From Roseateles sp. YR242 (GTDB lineage Bacteria; Pseudomonadota; Gammaproteobacteria; Burkholderiales; Burkholderiaceae_C): a DNA stretch of 64,000 bases. Positions 9,118 through 17,745 of this stretch are shown here, in pieces; the first letter of the stretch is position 1, and each line of letters begins with the position of its first letter. The notes under the pieces were generated by a model that was given only the letters and a program-made list of their open reading frames with translations, was not told where the DNA came from and ran no database searches. The translations under genes and the position numbers were made by a program. The DNA lies in NCBI RefSeq assembly GCF_900109745.1, contig NZ_FOAV01000002.1:347594-411593 (forward strand), in the 5' to 3' direction.

Positions 9118-9546
9118 TCAGTCAACGCTGAGCACCACCTTCACCGAGCCGTCGACCGCCGACTTCTCGATGTAGCCAATGGCATCGGGATTGCCCGCCA
9201 CGAACTTCTTGACGTCGGCGGCACTGCCCAGTTCCTTGGGCGGCGTGCCCTTGCCCGAGAACACCAGGCGCGACCACGCGGCCTTCACCTGGGCCGAGGA
9301 CTTGCCCGTGGCCTTGGTGTAGAAGGTTTCACGGGCAGCTGCCGCTTCCGGCAGGTCCACCGCCACGGCGGCGCTGCCATTGGGCAGCGCATTGCTCTTG
9401 CCCAAGAAGATGGCGGAGACCTGGTCGGCCGTCATGTTGCCCACCGGGCTCTTCGCGCTCACCACCACGGCCACCTGGGCCTGCGCGGCAACACCTGCCA
9501 CCATCAGGGTGGCGCCCATCAGCATCTTGTTCATCTTGAATTGCAT
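9118..9546 (-). CDS. Small PstS-like periplasmic phosphate-binding protein
   Basis: A 142-residue secreted protein with a clear signal peptide (ending about AAQAQ at 20-25). It resembles a single truncated PBP-like domain related to phosphate ABC-transporter binding proteins; the PstS hallmark region is [17 protein letters not shown]. At half the size of true PstS it is unlikely to be a complete transporter subunit, and no pstCAB genes are nearby. It is co-directional with and 15 bp downstream of the porin, so both are probably co-transcribed. Its ligand is not shown by the sequence. Confidence 0.75.
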   Translation of the reverse strand: MQFKMNKMLMGATLMVAGVAAQAQVAVVVSAKSPVGNMTADQVSAIFLGKSNALPNGSAAVAVDLPEAAAARETFYTKATGKSSAQVKAAWSRLVFSGKGTPPKELGSAADVKKFVAGNPDAIGYIEKSAVDGSVKVVLSVD

Positions 9547-9561
9547 ATCTGCCTCGCCCGC

Positions 9562-10767
9562 TTAGAACACGAAGTCAACGGCCAGGCTGTACACGCCCAC
9601 ACGCTCGTTGCTGAAGCCGGTCTGCACGTTGTAGAACTGGCCGCCACCGGTGGTCTTGATGCTGTCGTACTGTGCCTTCACCGCGATGTTGCGCCAGGCG
9701 TCCCAACGCACGCCCAAACCGATGGTCTTTTGCGGGGTGCTCTGCGAGTTGGCCGCGATGTCGACCAGCGAATGCAGCGTCGAAGGCGACGGCACGGTGT
9801 TGTTGACGTTCAGGCTGTCGGTCTTTTGCTGCGACAGCGTGGCGTACGGCGTGAACTTGCCAACGCGGTAACCCAGCGTCGTGTACCAGCCGGTGGTGTC
9901 CGGCACGAAGGTGTCGGTCTTGCGCTTGGTGTATTCCGCCGATGCCACCCAGTTGCCTTCATCGTAGGTCAGGCCGATGCTGGAGAAGGTGGCGTCCTTG
10001 CTGTTGGGGTCCAGCTGGTCGCCCACGCTGGCGTAAGGCGTGCCGCGCAGGGTCGCGACCAGGGTGTTGAGCGACGCGTTGTTCACCGTCAACTTGCCCA
10101 TCACGTGGCCCAGGCGCAGCGTCAGGCCGTCCATCAGTTCGGCCGAGGCGTTCAGGCCGTACATGTCCTTCAGCTCGATCTTCACGTTGCGCACGTAGGA
10201 GGAGCTCTGGCCCGCGAAGCCACCCAGGGTCACGGCGTGGCCGGCGACCTGGGTCGTCCAGTTCACGTCGGCACCGTCGAAGTGGCTGACCGGCACCTGG
10301 CCGTAGACGTCGATGGGCGGGCGCAGCCAGGTGTTGGCATAACCCACGTCACGGAAATCCGACACGGCGAAGAACGGGGCACCCATGCGGCCCAGGCGGA
10401 AGGCCAGGCCCGGGGTGGCCTGGTACTTGGCAAATGCCCATTCGATCTGGGGCGTCCAGTTGCCCTTGCCGTTCTGCTTGGTCAGCACCTGCACCGTGGC
10501 AGAGAACTGGCTGTTGAACTTGGCACCGGCCTGCACACCCAGCTTGGTGTCGACTTCGCCGCTGAGCGACTTGTCGGCGCCCTGCGTCTGGCCCGGGATC
10601 ACGTACTCGGCGCCGCTCTTGGTGGTGCCGACCACGCCCACCGTGCCGAAGCCCGACAGGGAGAACATCGACTCGCCCTGAGCCTGCGCCTGGGCGCCCA
10701 CGGCAGCCAGCGTCAGCGCGGCACCCAGGGCCAGAGGCGTCAGACGCCAGTTCTTCACAACCATCAT
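9562..10767 (-). CDS. Outer-membrane porin
   Basis: A 401-residue beta-barrel protein with a cleavable signal (to about AQAQAQG) and the C-terminal phenylalanine (YSLAVDFVF) required for BAM-dependent insertion. Alternating amphipathic strands are seen throughout, such as FRLGRMGAPFFAVSDFRDVG. The start is the ATG at 10767, 7 nt after a GAGGAG ribosome site. It is the first gene of a porin / PstS-like / chemoreceptor run and is divergent from gpmA. The substrate is unknown; the neighbour hints at an anionic solute such as phosphate, which is inference only. Confidence 0.85.
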   Translation of the reverse strand: MMVVKNWRLTPLALGAALTLAAVGAQAQAQGESMFSLSGFGTVGVVGTTKSGAEYVIPGQTQGADKSLSGEVDTKLGVQAGAKFNSQFSATVQVLTKQNGKGNWTPQIEWAFAKYQATPGLAFRLGRMGAPFFAVSDFRDVGYANTWLRPPIDVYGQVPVSHFDGADVNWTTQVAGHAVTLGGFAGQSSSYVRNVKIELKDMYGLNASAELMDGLTLRLGHVMGKLTVNNASLNTLVATLRGTPYASVGDQLDPNSKDATFSSIGLTYDEGNWVASAEYTKRKTDTFVPDTTGWYTTLGYRVGKFTPYATLSQQKTDSLNVNNTVPSPSTLHSLVDIAANSQSTPQKTIGLGVRWDAWRNIAVKAQYDSIKTTGGGQFYNVQTGFSNERVGVYSLAVDFVF

Positions 10768-10918
10768 GGAGTACTCCTCATTCTTCGTTACCAACAACCA
10801 TCACAACGACATCCGTCCGTGTCGGGGAGCGCAGGCCTTGGCCGCCTTTCGCCAGACACGAACCAGTTGTCGGTTCTTCAAAAACCTTCTTGAGCCCGCG
10901 GTGCCAGAGGGCTGCCTC

Positions 10919-10924
10919 TAGAAT
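10919..10924 (+). promoter_or_regulatory. Candidate -10 box for gpmA
   Basis: TAGAAT lies 44 bp upstream of the gpmA ATG in the 201-bp divergent region shared with the porin gene. A TTGAGC at 10890-10895 is too distant (23 bp) to be a normal -35. Confidence 0.35.
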
Positions 10925-10968
10925 CCGCGCAGCCCCGCCGGAGACCGGCAAAACTTCACAGATCCACC

Positions 10969-11712
10969 ATGTACAAGCTCGTGCTCATTCGCCATGGCGA
11001 ATCCACCTGGAACCTCGAGAACCGATTCACCGGTTGGACCGATGTGGATCTCACCCCCACGGGCGTCGCCCAGGCCCAACAGGCCGGACGCCTGCTCAAG
11101 GAAGCGGGTCTGGACTTCGATGTCGCCCATACCTCTGTCCTCAAGCGCGCCATCTGGACCCTGTGGCATTGCCTGGATCAGATGGACCGCCAATGGCTGC
11201 CCGTGCGCCACTCGTGGCGCCTGAACGAACGCCACTACGGCGGTCTCCAGGGCCTCAACAAGGCCGACATGGCCAAGCAGTACGGTGACGAACAAGTGCT
11301 GGTCTGGCGTCGCAGCTATGACACCCCGCCGCCGGCACTGGAAGCCACCGACCCGCGCAGCGAGCGTGGTGACATCCGTTATGCCGGCCTGGAACCCTCT
11401 CAGATTCCGTTGACTGAATGCCTCAAGGACACGGTCGCCCGGGTACTGCCTTACTGGAACGAGCAGATCGCACCCGCCATTCTGGCCGGTAACCGGGTGT
11501 TAATCGCAGCCCATGGCAACAGTATTCGTGCCCTCGTGAAATATTTGGACAATATCGCCGACGACGCCATCGTTGGCGTGAATATTCCCAACGGGATTCC
11601 GCTGGTCTATGAACTGGACGCGGATTTGAAACCCATCAAGAGCTATTACCTGGGTGACGCCGAAGCCGCCGCCAAGGCCGCAGCGGCCGTGGCCAGCCAG
11701 GGCAAGGCCTGA
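10969..11712 (+). CDS. gpmA: 2,3-bisphosphoglycerate-dependent phosphoglycerate mutase
   Basis: GpmA interconverts 3- and 2-phosphoglycerate in glycolysis and gluconeogenesis through a phosphohistidine. The 247-residue protein starts [20 protein letters not shown], with the RHGE motif holding the catalytic H9. The second histidine is in [17 protein letters not shown]. It ends with an Ala-rich tail. A bidirectional terminator follows about 90 bp downstream. The last third is visibly richer in A/T codons than the rest of the window. Confidence 0.97.
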   Translation: MYKLVLIRHGESTWNLENRFTGWTDVDLTPTGVAQAQQAGRLLKEAGLDFDVAHTSVLKRAIWTLWHCLDQMDRQWLPVRHSWRLNERHYGGLQGLNKADMAKQYGDEQVLVWRRSYDTPPPALEATDPRSERGDIRYAGLEPSQIPLTECLKDTVARVLPYWNEQIAPAILAGNRVLIAAHGNSIRALVKYLDNIADDAIVGVNIPNGIPLVYELDADLKPIKSYYLGDAEAAAKAAAAVASQGKA

Positions 11713-11804
11713 GCCTCTTTCCGGGGACGTGAGCCAACATTCCGCATTTATTCGCCGATTGAACATATCCGGAATATTGCTGCCATAGAGTAGACACCCC
11801 AAAC

Positions 11805-11832
11805 AAAAAGCCCCGCAGTGCGGGGCTTTTTT
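11805..11832. terminator. Bidirectional intrinsic terminator between gpmA and the PRPP-synthetase paralogue
   Basis: The stem GCCCCGC/GCGGGGC (11810-11816 and 11820-11826) with an AGT loop is flanked by A5 on the left and T6 on the right. It can therefore end transcripts from both convergent genes. Confidence 0.85.
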
Positions 11833-11941
11833 ATTGACCGAAACGTTCGGACCTTATGGGTTTATTCCGGTTTATTCCCGCAGCCCAGAATTCAGATATT
11901 CATTGAAATCATCAAAGTCAATGAGTTTCAGCGGCATTCAT

Positions 11942-12814
11942 TCACGCCGCATTCAATGATTTCGCTACCATCGCCGCCACGCAGACCGCGTTGCTTTCAT
12001 GCGGGATGGCATTGCTGCTCCAGACATGGCGCACCCCTGCGGCGCGCAGGGCGGGCAAGGCATCGCCGTTGAACAGCGCATGGGTCACCGCCACATCAAC
12101 CGAACTGGCCCCCCGTGCCAATGCCTCCTTGGCGGCGCCGATCAGGGTGCGGCCGGTAGAGGCCATGTCGTCCAGCAACACCACAGGCCGGCCTGCCACC
12201 GCGACATCGGGGAAGGCCAGTTGCACCTGGGTGTCCCCGTGGCGCACCTTGCGGCCCACGGCGAAGTCCAGGCCCGCATCACGCGCGGCCTCGGCCACCC
12301 ATTGGCCGGACTCCTCGTCCGGACCCACCAGCACGGCGCCGGGTACCTGAGCCGCGATCCATCGGCCCAGCAAGGTGGCGGCGGACAGTGCGATGCCCAC
12401 GCCTGCGGGCATCACCTCGTCCAGGCTGTGGATGCGGTGAAGGTGCGGGTCCACGGTGACGACCTGGTCGAACTGCGTGGCCAGCAACGCGGCGATATGG
12501 CGCTGGCTGACGGCCTCGCCGGGGGTGAACTCCATGTCCTGCCTCATGTAGGCCAGGTAAGGGGCCACCAAGCCCAGCCGTTGCGCGCCCCAGGCACGAG
12601 CAGTGGGCGCGGCGATCAACAATTCCACCAACCGATCGTTGGGCTGGTGTTGCATGCCCCGCAGCAGCCACACCTGTGCCGGCAAGGGCTTGGGCAGGAC
12701 CAGGCGGAGCTCGCCGTCCGGAAACCGGTGGCGGGTGATGAGGCCCAGTGGGCATTGCAGCTCAGCGGCCAGGCGCTGCGCCAGCCCCTGCTCGTCTTCG
12801 AATGCCAGCAACAT
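11942..12814 (-). CDS. Short ribose-phosphate diphosphokinase (PRPP synthetase) paralogue
   Basis: The family makes PRPP from ribose 5-phosphate and ATP, the donor used by pyrimidine synthesis. At 290 residues it is shorter than the roughly 315-residue housekeeping Prs, and its catalytic region is divergent (YLAYMRQDMEFTPGEAVS in place of the usual YARQDRK type). The PRPP-binding loop VVLLDDMASTGRTL is well preserved, as is the substrate stretch VTVDPHLHRIHSLD. It is the last gene of the pyr-plsC run, 40 bp after plsC. It may be a specialised or regulated isoform; activity is not proven. Confidence 0.82.
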   Translation of the reverse strand: MLLAFEDEQGLAQRLAAELQCPLGLITRHRFPDGELRLVLPKPLPAQVWLLRGMQHQPNDRLVELLIAAPTARAWGAQRLGLVAPYLAYMRQDMEFTPGEAVSQRHIAALLATQFDQVVTVDPHLHRIHSLDEVMPAGVGIALSAATLLGRWIAAQVPGAVLVGPDEESGQWVAEAARDAGLDFAVGRKVRHGDTQVQLAFPDVAVAGRPVVLLDDMASTGRTLIGAAKEALARGASSVDVAVTHALFNGDALPALRAAGVRHVWSSNAIPHESNAVCVAAMVAKSLNAA

Positions 12815-12854
12815 GGGCGGCCTTTCTGAAAGCGATTGCGGACATGCGCCAGGC

Positions 12855-13604
12855 TCAGGCCGGCGGCAGCGCGGCTGACAGGCGCTGGCTCAGCGCCTCG
12901 GCCAAGGCGCGGCGCTCCTGGCCATGGGTCTCCATCAGTGGCAGGCTCTCCACCCGCACATGAAGATCGCGCGCGGTCAGAATGCGCCACAGACTCTGCA
13001 TCAGGGTCATCTGGCCGATGTAGCAGGCGGCCTCGCTGTAGGGCTGGCCCGGCTGATGCCAGCGCAGCACCACGGGCTGCAGCGGCGCGTTCACGCTGAT
13101 GGCCGCCTGCAGCAGGTTGGCATGCAGGGGCAGCAGCGGATAACCGGCCCCGGTGGTGCCTTCCGGGAAGACCGCCACCGTCTCGCCGCGCGACAGCGCC
13201 TCGGCCGTCTGGTGGACCACCCGCAAGGCATCCCGCTTGCTGGCCCGCTCGATATAAAGCGTGCCCACGGCGGTGGCCAGGCCACCCACCAGCGGCCAGT
13301 GCTTGATGTCGGCCTTGGAGACAAACCGTGCCTCAGGGATCACTGCATGGATGGCCGCGATGTCCAGCCAGGACACGTGGTTGGCCGTGATCAGCCGGGC
13401 GGTGGTGGTGGGCGCGTGCAGCGGCTGCAGGGTCACGCCCAGCACCCGCAGCAGCTTGCCGGACCACCAGCCCACATACGCCTGTCGTTGCGGGGCATCC
13501 AGCTTCGACCAGCGCGTATTGATGATCCACAAGCCGTGCAGGATGTGTCCGAGCATGCCGGCGGCCCGCCCCATGGCGACCAGCCCACGTGGCAGGCCCG
13601 ACAT
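12855..13604 (-). CDS. plsC: Lysophospholipid (1-acyl-sn-glycerol-3-phosphate) acyltransferase
   Basis: This family acylates lysophosphatidic acid to phosphatidic acid at the inner membrane. The 249-residue protein has an N-terminal hydrophobic region. Its catalytic HX4D motif is NHVSWLD (H76-D81), and the substrate motif FPEGTT is near residue 149. Its ATG overlaps the stop of the dihydroorotase-like gene (ATGA), so the two are translationally coupled. The symbol is used for the family; another acyl acceptor such as an aminolipid remains possible. Confidence 0.85.
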   Translation of the reverse strand: MSGLPRGLVAMGRAAGMLGHILHGLWIINTRWSKLDAPQRQAYVGWWSGKLLRVLGVTLQPLHAPTTTARLITANHVSWLDIAAIHAVIPEARFVSKADIKHWPLVGGLATAVGTLYIERASKRDALRVVHQTAEALSRGETVAVFPEGTTGAGYPLLPLHANLLQAAISVNAPLQPVVLRWHQPGQPYSEAACYIGQMTLMQSLWRILTARDLHVRVESLPLMETHGQERRALAEALSQRLSAALPPA

Positions 13605-14926
13605 CAGGCCGCCGCCTCCGTCAGCAGGGACTCATACGCCACCGTGCCCGCCACCAGCGTGTAGCGGACCTGGCCCGGCAGCTCGAAGCCTGTGATGTCG
13701 AAGGCGAACGGCGTGTGCTTGCCCTGGCTGACCAGGCGCTCCGGCGTCACGGCGCCGGAGGCGGCAGCGTCGAAGATACAGACGTCGCCGACACCGCCTT
13801 CCACCAGACGGCCGGCGCTGGCGGACAGCGAGCCGAGCGCCTGGCCCAGCACCTTGACCGGCCGGGCCGTGATCACGTCCAGTGCGCGGGCCAGCGGCAG
13901 GCCTTCGTCCTGCGCCCAGCGCAATGCCAGGCTCAGCAGCAGCTCCAGGCCGGTGGCACCGGGGGTGGCCTCGGCGAACGGCAGGTGCTTTTCGTCGGTG
14001 GTCACCGGGTTGTGGTCGCTCACCAGCGCGTCGATGGTGCCGTCGGCCAGCGCCTGCCGCAGCGCGTCGCGGTCGCGTTGCTGGCGCAGCGGCGGTTGCA
14101 GGCGGAAGGCCGGGTTGAAGTAGCCGATGTCCACATCGGTCAGGTGCAGCGAGTTGATGGACACGTCCGCCGTCACCGGCAGGCCTTCGTGCTTGGCACG
14201 GCGCACCAGGTCCACGCCAGCGGCGCTGCTGATGCGGCACAGATGCACCCGGGCGCCGGTGGCACGCACCAGTTCCAGGATGGTGTGCAAGGCCACCGTC
14301 TCGGCCGCCACCGGTTCACCGGAAAGCCCCAGGCGGGTGGCCACCGAGCCGCTGGCGGCCACGCCGCCGCTCAGCCAGGGGTCCCGCGGATGCAGCCACA
14401 GCGCGTAGCCGAAGCTGGCGGCGTATTGCATGGCGCGCTGCATGGTCAGCGTGTTGCGGATGGGCACGGCCGCGTGGGAGAAGGCCACGCAGCCGGCTTC
14501 AGTCAGTTCCGCCATCTCGGTCAGCGCTTCGCCCTGCAGGCCGCGGGTGATGGCGCCCAGCGGGAACAGGCGGCAGCGGCTGAGCTTGCGGGCGCGGAAC
14601 TTCAGCATCTCCACCAGGCCCGGTTCGTCCAGCGTGGGATCGGTATCGGGCGGGCAGACCAGGCTGGTCACGCCACCGGCAGCGGCGGCGGCCAGTTCGC
14701 TTTCCAGCAGGCCTTCGTGCTCATGGCCAGGCTCACGCAGGCGCGCGGCCAAGTCCACCAGGCCCGGGGCGACCACCAGGCCGGACGCGTCGATGACGCG
14801 GTCGGCGCTGAAATCACCCACCCGGCCCACACCCACGATGCGGCCGGAGGCGATGGCGAGGTCACCGGTCTGGTCCAGGCCCGAGGCGGGGTCCAGCAGG
14901 CGTCCGTTCTGAATCAGGATCTTCAT
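13604..14926 (-). CDS. pyrX: Dihydroorotase-like protein lacking metal ligands (PyrX/PyrC' type)
   Basis: The 440-residue protein is an amidohydrolase homologue of class I dihydroorotase. The metal-binding HxH that should follow PGLVDL is replaced: the sequence reads PGLVDLAARLREPG (residues 60-62 A-A-R). Further motifs are degenerate (SDHNPVTTDEK). In Pseudomonas a similar inactive PyrC' is needed to assemble active aspartate transcarbamoylase, and pyrB lies immediately upstream here at 19 bp. I therefore infer a structural role in an ATCase complex. A true dihydroorotase must be encoded elsewhere. Confidence 0.88.
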   Translation of the reverse strand: MKILIQNGRLLDPASGLDQTGDLAIASGRIVGVGRVGDFSADRVIDASGLVVAPGLVDLAARLREPGHEHEGLLESELAAAAAGGVTSLVCPPDTDPTLDEPGLVEMLKFRARKLSRCRLFPLGAITRGLQGEALTEMAELTEAGCVAFSHAAVPIRNTLTMQRAMQYAASFGYALWLHPRDPWLSGGVAASGSVATRLGLSGEPVAAETVALHTILELVRATGARVHLCRISSAAGVDLVRRAKHEGLPVTADVSINSLHLTDVDIGYFNPAFRLQPPLRQQRDRDALRQALADGTIDALVSDHNPVTTDEKHLPFAEATPGATGLELLLSLALRWAQDEGLPLARALDVITARPVKVLGQALGSLSASAGRLVEGGVGDVCIFDAAASGAVTPERLVSQGKHTPFAFDITGFELPGQVRYTLVAGTVAYESLLTEAAA

Positions 14927-14945
14927 ACAGTGCTCCAGCCTCTGC

Positions 14946-15914
14946 TCAGGCCTCGTTGCCGGCCAGAATGGACATCACCGCCATCCGTACCGCAATGCCG
15001 AAAGTGACCTGCGGCAGGATCACGCTGTGCTGGCCGTCGGCCACGCTGGACGAGATCTCCACGCCGCGGTTGATGGGGCCCGGGTGCATCACGATGGCAT
15101 CCGGCTTGGCCAGGGCCAGCTTCTCCGGGGTGAGCCCGAAGCTCTTGAAGTATTCACCCGCGCTGGGCAGCATGGCGCCGGTCATGCGCTCGTTCTGCAG
15201 GCGCAGCATGATGATGACGTCGGCGTCGCGCACGCCTTCGGCCATGTCGTGGCACACGCGCACGCCCATGTCCTTGAGGTCACCCGGCACCAGGGTCTTG
15301 GGGCCGACGGCGCGGATCTCGGGCACGCCCAGGATGCTGAGCGCGTGGATGTCGGAGCGCGCCACGCGGGAATGCACGATGTCGCCCACGATGGCCACGG
15401 TCAGGTTGGTGAAGTCCTTCTTGTAGTGGCGGATGGTGTACATGTCCAGCAGCCCCTGGGTGGGGTGGGCATGACGGCCGTCACCGGCATTCACCACATG
15501 CACATGGGGTGCGCAGTGCTGGGCGATCAGGTAGGGGGCGCCGGACTCGCTGTGGCGCACCACGAACATGTCGGCATGCATGGCGGAGAGGTTGGCCACC
15601 GTGTCCAGCAGCGTTTCACCCTTGGCGGTGCTGGAGCGCGCGATATCGAGGTTGATCACGTCCGCCGACAGCCGCTTGGCGGCGATCTCGAACGTGGTGC
15701 GGGTGCGGGTGCTGTTCTCGAAGAACAGGTTGAACACCGACTTGCCTCGCAGCAGCGGCACCTTTTTCACTTCCCGGTCGTTCACCGACAGGAAGGTTCC
15801 CGCCGTGTCCAGGATCTGGTGGATGACCGCACGCGGCAGGCCCTCGGTGGAGAGCAGGTGGATCAGCTCACCGTGCTTGTTCAGTTGAGGATTTCGTTTA
15901 CTCAGCATGGTCAT
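14946..15914 (-). CDS. pyrB: Aspartate carbamoyltransferase catalytic subunit
   Basis: PyrB condenses carbamoyl phosphate with aspartate, the committed step of pyrimidine synthesis. The 322-residue protein contains the carbamoyl-phosphate loop [13 protein letters not shown], the [11 protein letters not shown] motif and the aspartate-domain [12 protein letters not shown]. No regulatory pyrI is present, consistent with the larger class that pairs with an inactive PyrC'. Its ATG overlaps the pyrR stop codon by ATGA. Confidence 0.97.
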   Translation of the reverse strand: MTMLSKRNPQLNKHGELIHLLSTEGLPRAVIHQILDTAGTFLSVNDREVKKVPLLRGKSVFNLFFENSTRTRTTFEIAAKRLSADVINLDIARSSTAKGETLLDTVANLSAMHADMFVVRHSESGAPYLIAQHCAPHVHVVNAGDGRHAHPTQGLLDMYTIRHYKKDFTNLTVAIVGDIVHSRVARSDIHALSILGVPEIRAVGPKTLVPGDLKDMGVRVCHDMAEGVRDADVIIMLRLQNERMTGAMLPSAGEYFKSFGLTPEKLALAKPDAIVMHPGPINRGVEISSSVADGQHSVILPQVTFGIAVRMAVMSILAGNEA

Positions 15915-16405
15915 TTCACGTCAAAGCTGAAGCGGCCGTTGTCGTCCTTGGCCAGGCGCAGCCGTTGTTCGGGCGCGAGGGCGACGCGTGCGGCGGAGAA
16001 GGCCGGTTCGATGGGGAGCTGGCGGCCGCCGCGGTCCACCAGCACTGCGAGGGTGACGCTGGCGGGGCGGCCGAAGTCGAACAGCTCGTTGATCACGGCG
16101 CGGGTGGTGCGGCCGGTAAAGAGCACGTCGTCGATCAGCACGATGTGACGGTCGGTGATGTCGAAGGGCAGTTTGGTGTGGTCGGCGGCGGCGCTCATGC
16201 CCTTGGAGCCGAAGTCATCGCGGTGCAGGGCACTGGAGATGACGCCGTGCTGGCCCTCGAGTTGCAGGTCTTGCTGCAGGCGCTCGGCCAGCCAGGCGCC
16301 GCCGGACCAGATGCCCACCAGCACGGCCTGCGGCTGCAGCAGGCGCTGCACGCCGCGGCGGAGGTCGCCATAAAGCGCTTCGGCATCGAGATGGAGTGTG
16401 CTCAT
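15911..16405 (-). CDS. pyrR: Bifunctional pyr operon regulator / uracil phosphoribosyltransferase
   Basis: PyrR belongs to the phosphoribosyltransferase fold. In Gram-positive bacteria it binds pyr mRNA and attenuates transcription; in proteobacteria the regulatory role is less certain. The 164-residue protein has the PRPP motif [16 protein letters not shown] and the loop [10 protein letters not shown]. It overlaps ruvX upstream and pyrB downstream by ATGA junctions. I see no clear PyrR-binding anti-antiterminator in the short flanks, so regulation in cis is unproven. Confidence 0.93.
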   Translation of the reverse strand: MSTLHLDAEALYGDLRRGVQRLLQPQAVLVGIWSGGAWLAERLQQDLQLEGQHGVISSALHRDDFGSKGMSAAADHTKLPFDITDRHIVLIDDVLFTGRTTRAVINELFDFGRPASVTLAVLVDRGGRQLPIEPAFSAARVALAPEQRLRLAKDDNGRFSFDVK

Positions 16406-16797
16406 GAATGTTCCCGGAAGTATTGTTCGAGGATGAGTGCGGCGCTGGCGGCATCCAGGTCGCGAGCGCCCTGGGACTGGGCCTCGGCGCTGGTGTAGCG
16501 TTCGTCCACCTCCACCACGGGCAGGTGGTAGCGCCCGCGCAGCTGGCCGGCAAAGCGCAGGGCCCGCTGTGTCATCTCATGCGGTTGGCCATCGGGATGG
16601 CGTGGCACGCCGATCACCAGCGCATCCGGCTGCCACTCGGCGATCAGCTTCGTGATTGCGGCGAATCGCGCATCCCCCTGCTCCGTGATCGTCCGCACGC
16701 CGCGCGCGCTGCCCAGCAGCCGATTGCCCGACGCCACACCGATCCGTTTGGTACCGAAATCAAAAGCCAGCAGGGACACAGGAAGAGAAGTGCTCAT
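16402..16797 (-). CDS. ruvX: Putative Holliday junction resolvase / pre-16S rRNA nuclease YqgF
   Basis: An RNase H-fold nuclease family involved in 5' maturation of 16S rRNA. The 131-residue protein has LLAFDFGTKRIGVASG near the start, then DALVIGVPRHPDGQPHEMT and VDERYTSAEA, holding the conserved acidic residues. The start is the ATG at 16797. The frame stays open upstream through the 87-bp repeats, but that extension has no counterpart in the family. It couples to pyrR by an ATGA overlap. Confidence 0.93.
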   Translation of the reverse strand: MSTSLPVSLLAFDFGTKRIGVASGNRLLGSARGVRTITEQGDARFAAITKLIAEWQPDALVIGVPRHPDGQPHEMTQRALRFAGQLRGRYHLPVVEVDERYTSAEAQSQGARDLDAASAALILEQYFREHS

Positions 16798-16849
16798 ATC
16801 AGCGCCCCACTCATACCCCCAGCGCCTCCCCCCAGTAGCCAAAAGCAAA

Positions 16850-17111
16850 GCGACTGGGGGGCCATTCTTGACCAAGCCAGCCCAGGCGAAGGGCCGTCCC
16901 GAGCCTCGGGCAGCGCCCCTTGGGGGCAGGAGCGAAGCGACTGGGGGGCCATTTTTCATCAAGCCAGCCCAGGCGAAGGGCCGTCCCGAGCCTCGGGCAG
17001 CGCCCCTTGGGGGCAGGAGCGAAGCGACTGGGGGGCCATTTTTCATCAAGCCAGCCCAGGCGAAGGGCCGCCCCGAGCCTTGGGCAGCGCCCCTTGGGGG
17101 CAGGAGCGAAA
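16850..17111. repeat. Three tandem copies of an 87-bp intergenic repeat
   Basis: Units begin at 16850, 16937 and 17024 with GCGACTGGGGGGCCATT; the third ends at 17111 with one extra base, and a partial fourth begins at 17112. Copies are nearly identical, with the first diverging most. Each unit contains short self-complementary parts (CCCGAGCCTCGGG and GCCCCTTGGGGGC). The repeats occupy most of the 336-bp gap between yqgE and ruvX and contain no gene. The sequence style resembles dispersed intergenic repeats of Burkholderiales (recollection, not a search). Confidence 0.9.
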
Positions 17112-17133
17112 GCGACTGAGGGGCCAACATCCA

Positions 17134-17712
17134 TCATGCGTGGCCGGCTTCCGGGCTGAGCATGCGGGGGTCGATGCCGAGTAGGGCCAGCGCTTTTTCA
17201 TAGCGCTCCTCGATCGGCGTGTCGAAGATGATCTCGGGGGTCGCGTCCACCGTGATCCAGCCGTTGCGGCCCAGCTCTTCTTCCAGCTGACCCGCGGCCC
17301 AGCCGCTGTAGCCCAGCGTGATCAGTACCCGCTTGGGGCCGGCACCACTGGACAAGGCTTCCAGCACATCCCGGCTGGTGGTCATTTCCAGCCCACCTGG
17401 CACGGCCAGCGTGGCGTTGTAGTGGTTGCCCTGCTCATCCAGCGGCTCATGCAGCACAAAACCGCGCTCGGTCTGGACAGGGCCCCCATAAAAGACAGGG
17501 CGGGCCGCCATCGATTCGTCCGGCAGCTCCAGTTCGACCTTCTCGAACAGGTTGCCAAGCGTCAACGAAATCGGCTTGTTGATGACCAGGCCCAGGGCAC
17601 CCTTCTCGTTGTGCTCGCACAGGTAGACCACTGACCCTGCAAAGGTCTCGTCCACCATGCCCGGCATGGCGATCAGGAACTGGTTGGTCAGATCGATGCG
17701 TTCCTTGGACAT
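17134..17712 (-). CDS. yqgE: UPF0301/AlgH family protein YqgE
   Basis: A conserved family of unknown biochemical function; the Pseudomonas member is called AlgH. The 192-residue protein shows the family start LTNQFLIAMPGMVDETFAGS, then VVYLCEHNEKGALGLVINKP and FYGGPVQ. It precedes ruvX on the minus strand, the usual pairing, but the tandem repeats lie between them. The start is the ATG at 17712, only 33 bp from the divergent photolyase start. Confidence 0.93.
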   Translation of the reverse strand: MSKERIDLTNQFLIAMPGMVDETFAGSVVYLCEHNEKGALGLVINKPISLTLGNLFEKVELELPDESMAARPVFYGGPVQTERGFVLHEPLDEQGNHYNATLAVPGGLEMTTSRDVLEALSSGAGPKRVLITLGYSGWAAGQLEEELGRNGWITVDATPEIIFDTPIEERYEKALALLGIDPRMLSPEAGHA

Positions 17713-17718
17713 GGCGGC

Positions 17719-17724
17719 ATTCTA
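17719..17724 (-). promoter_or_regulatory. Candidate -10 box for yqgE, possibly leaderless
   Basis: TAGAAT on the minus strand ends 6 nt before the yqgE ATG, and no ribosome site is visible. A transcript from this box would start at the initiation codon. Confidence 0.35.
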
Positions 17725-17745
17725 TTTCACCGACACTCCCCGTCC

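Noticed and set aside
16850..17111. CRISPR-like array
   Set aside because: The 87-bp units are directly adjacent with no unique spacers, and no cas genes are present.
16402..17130. A longer ruvX starting at 17130 with three repeat peptides at its N-terminus
   Set aside because: The added 111 residues come from the 87-bp DNA repeat, and the protein family starts at the ATG at 16797.
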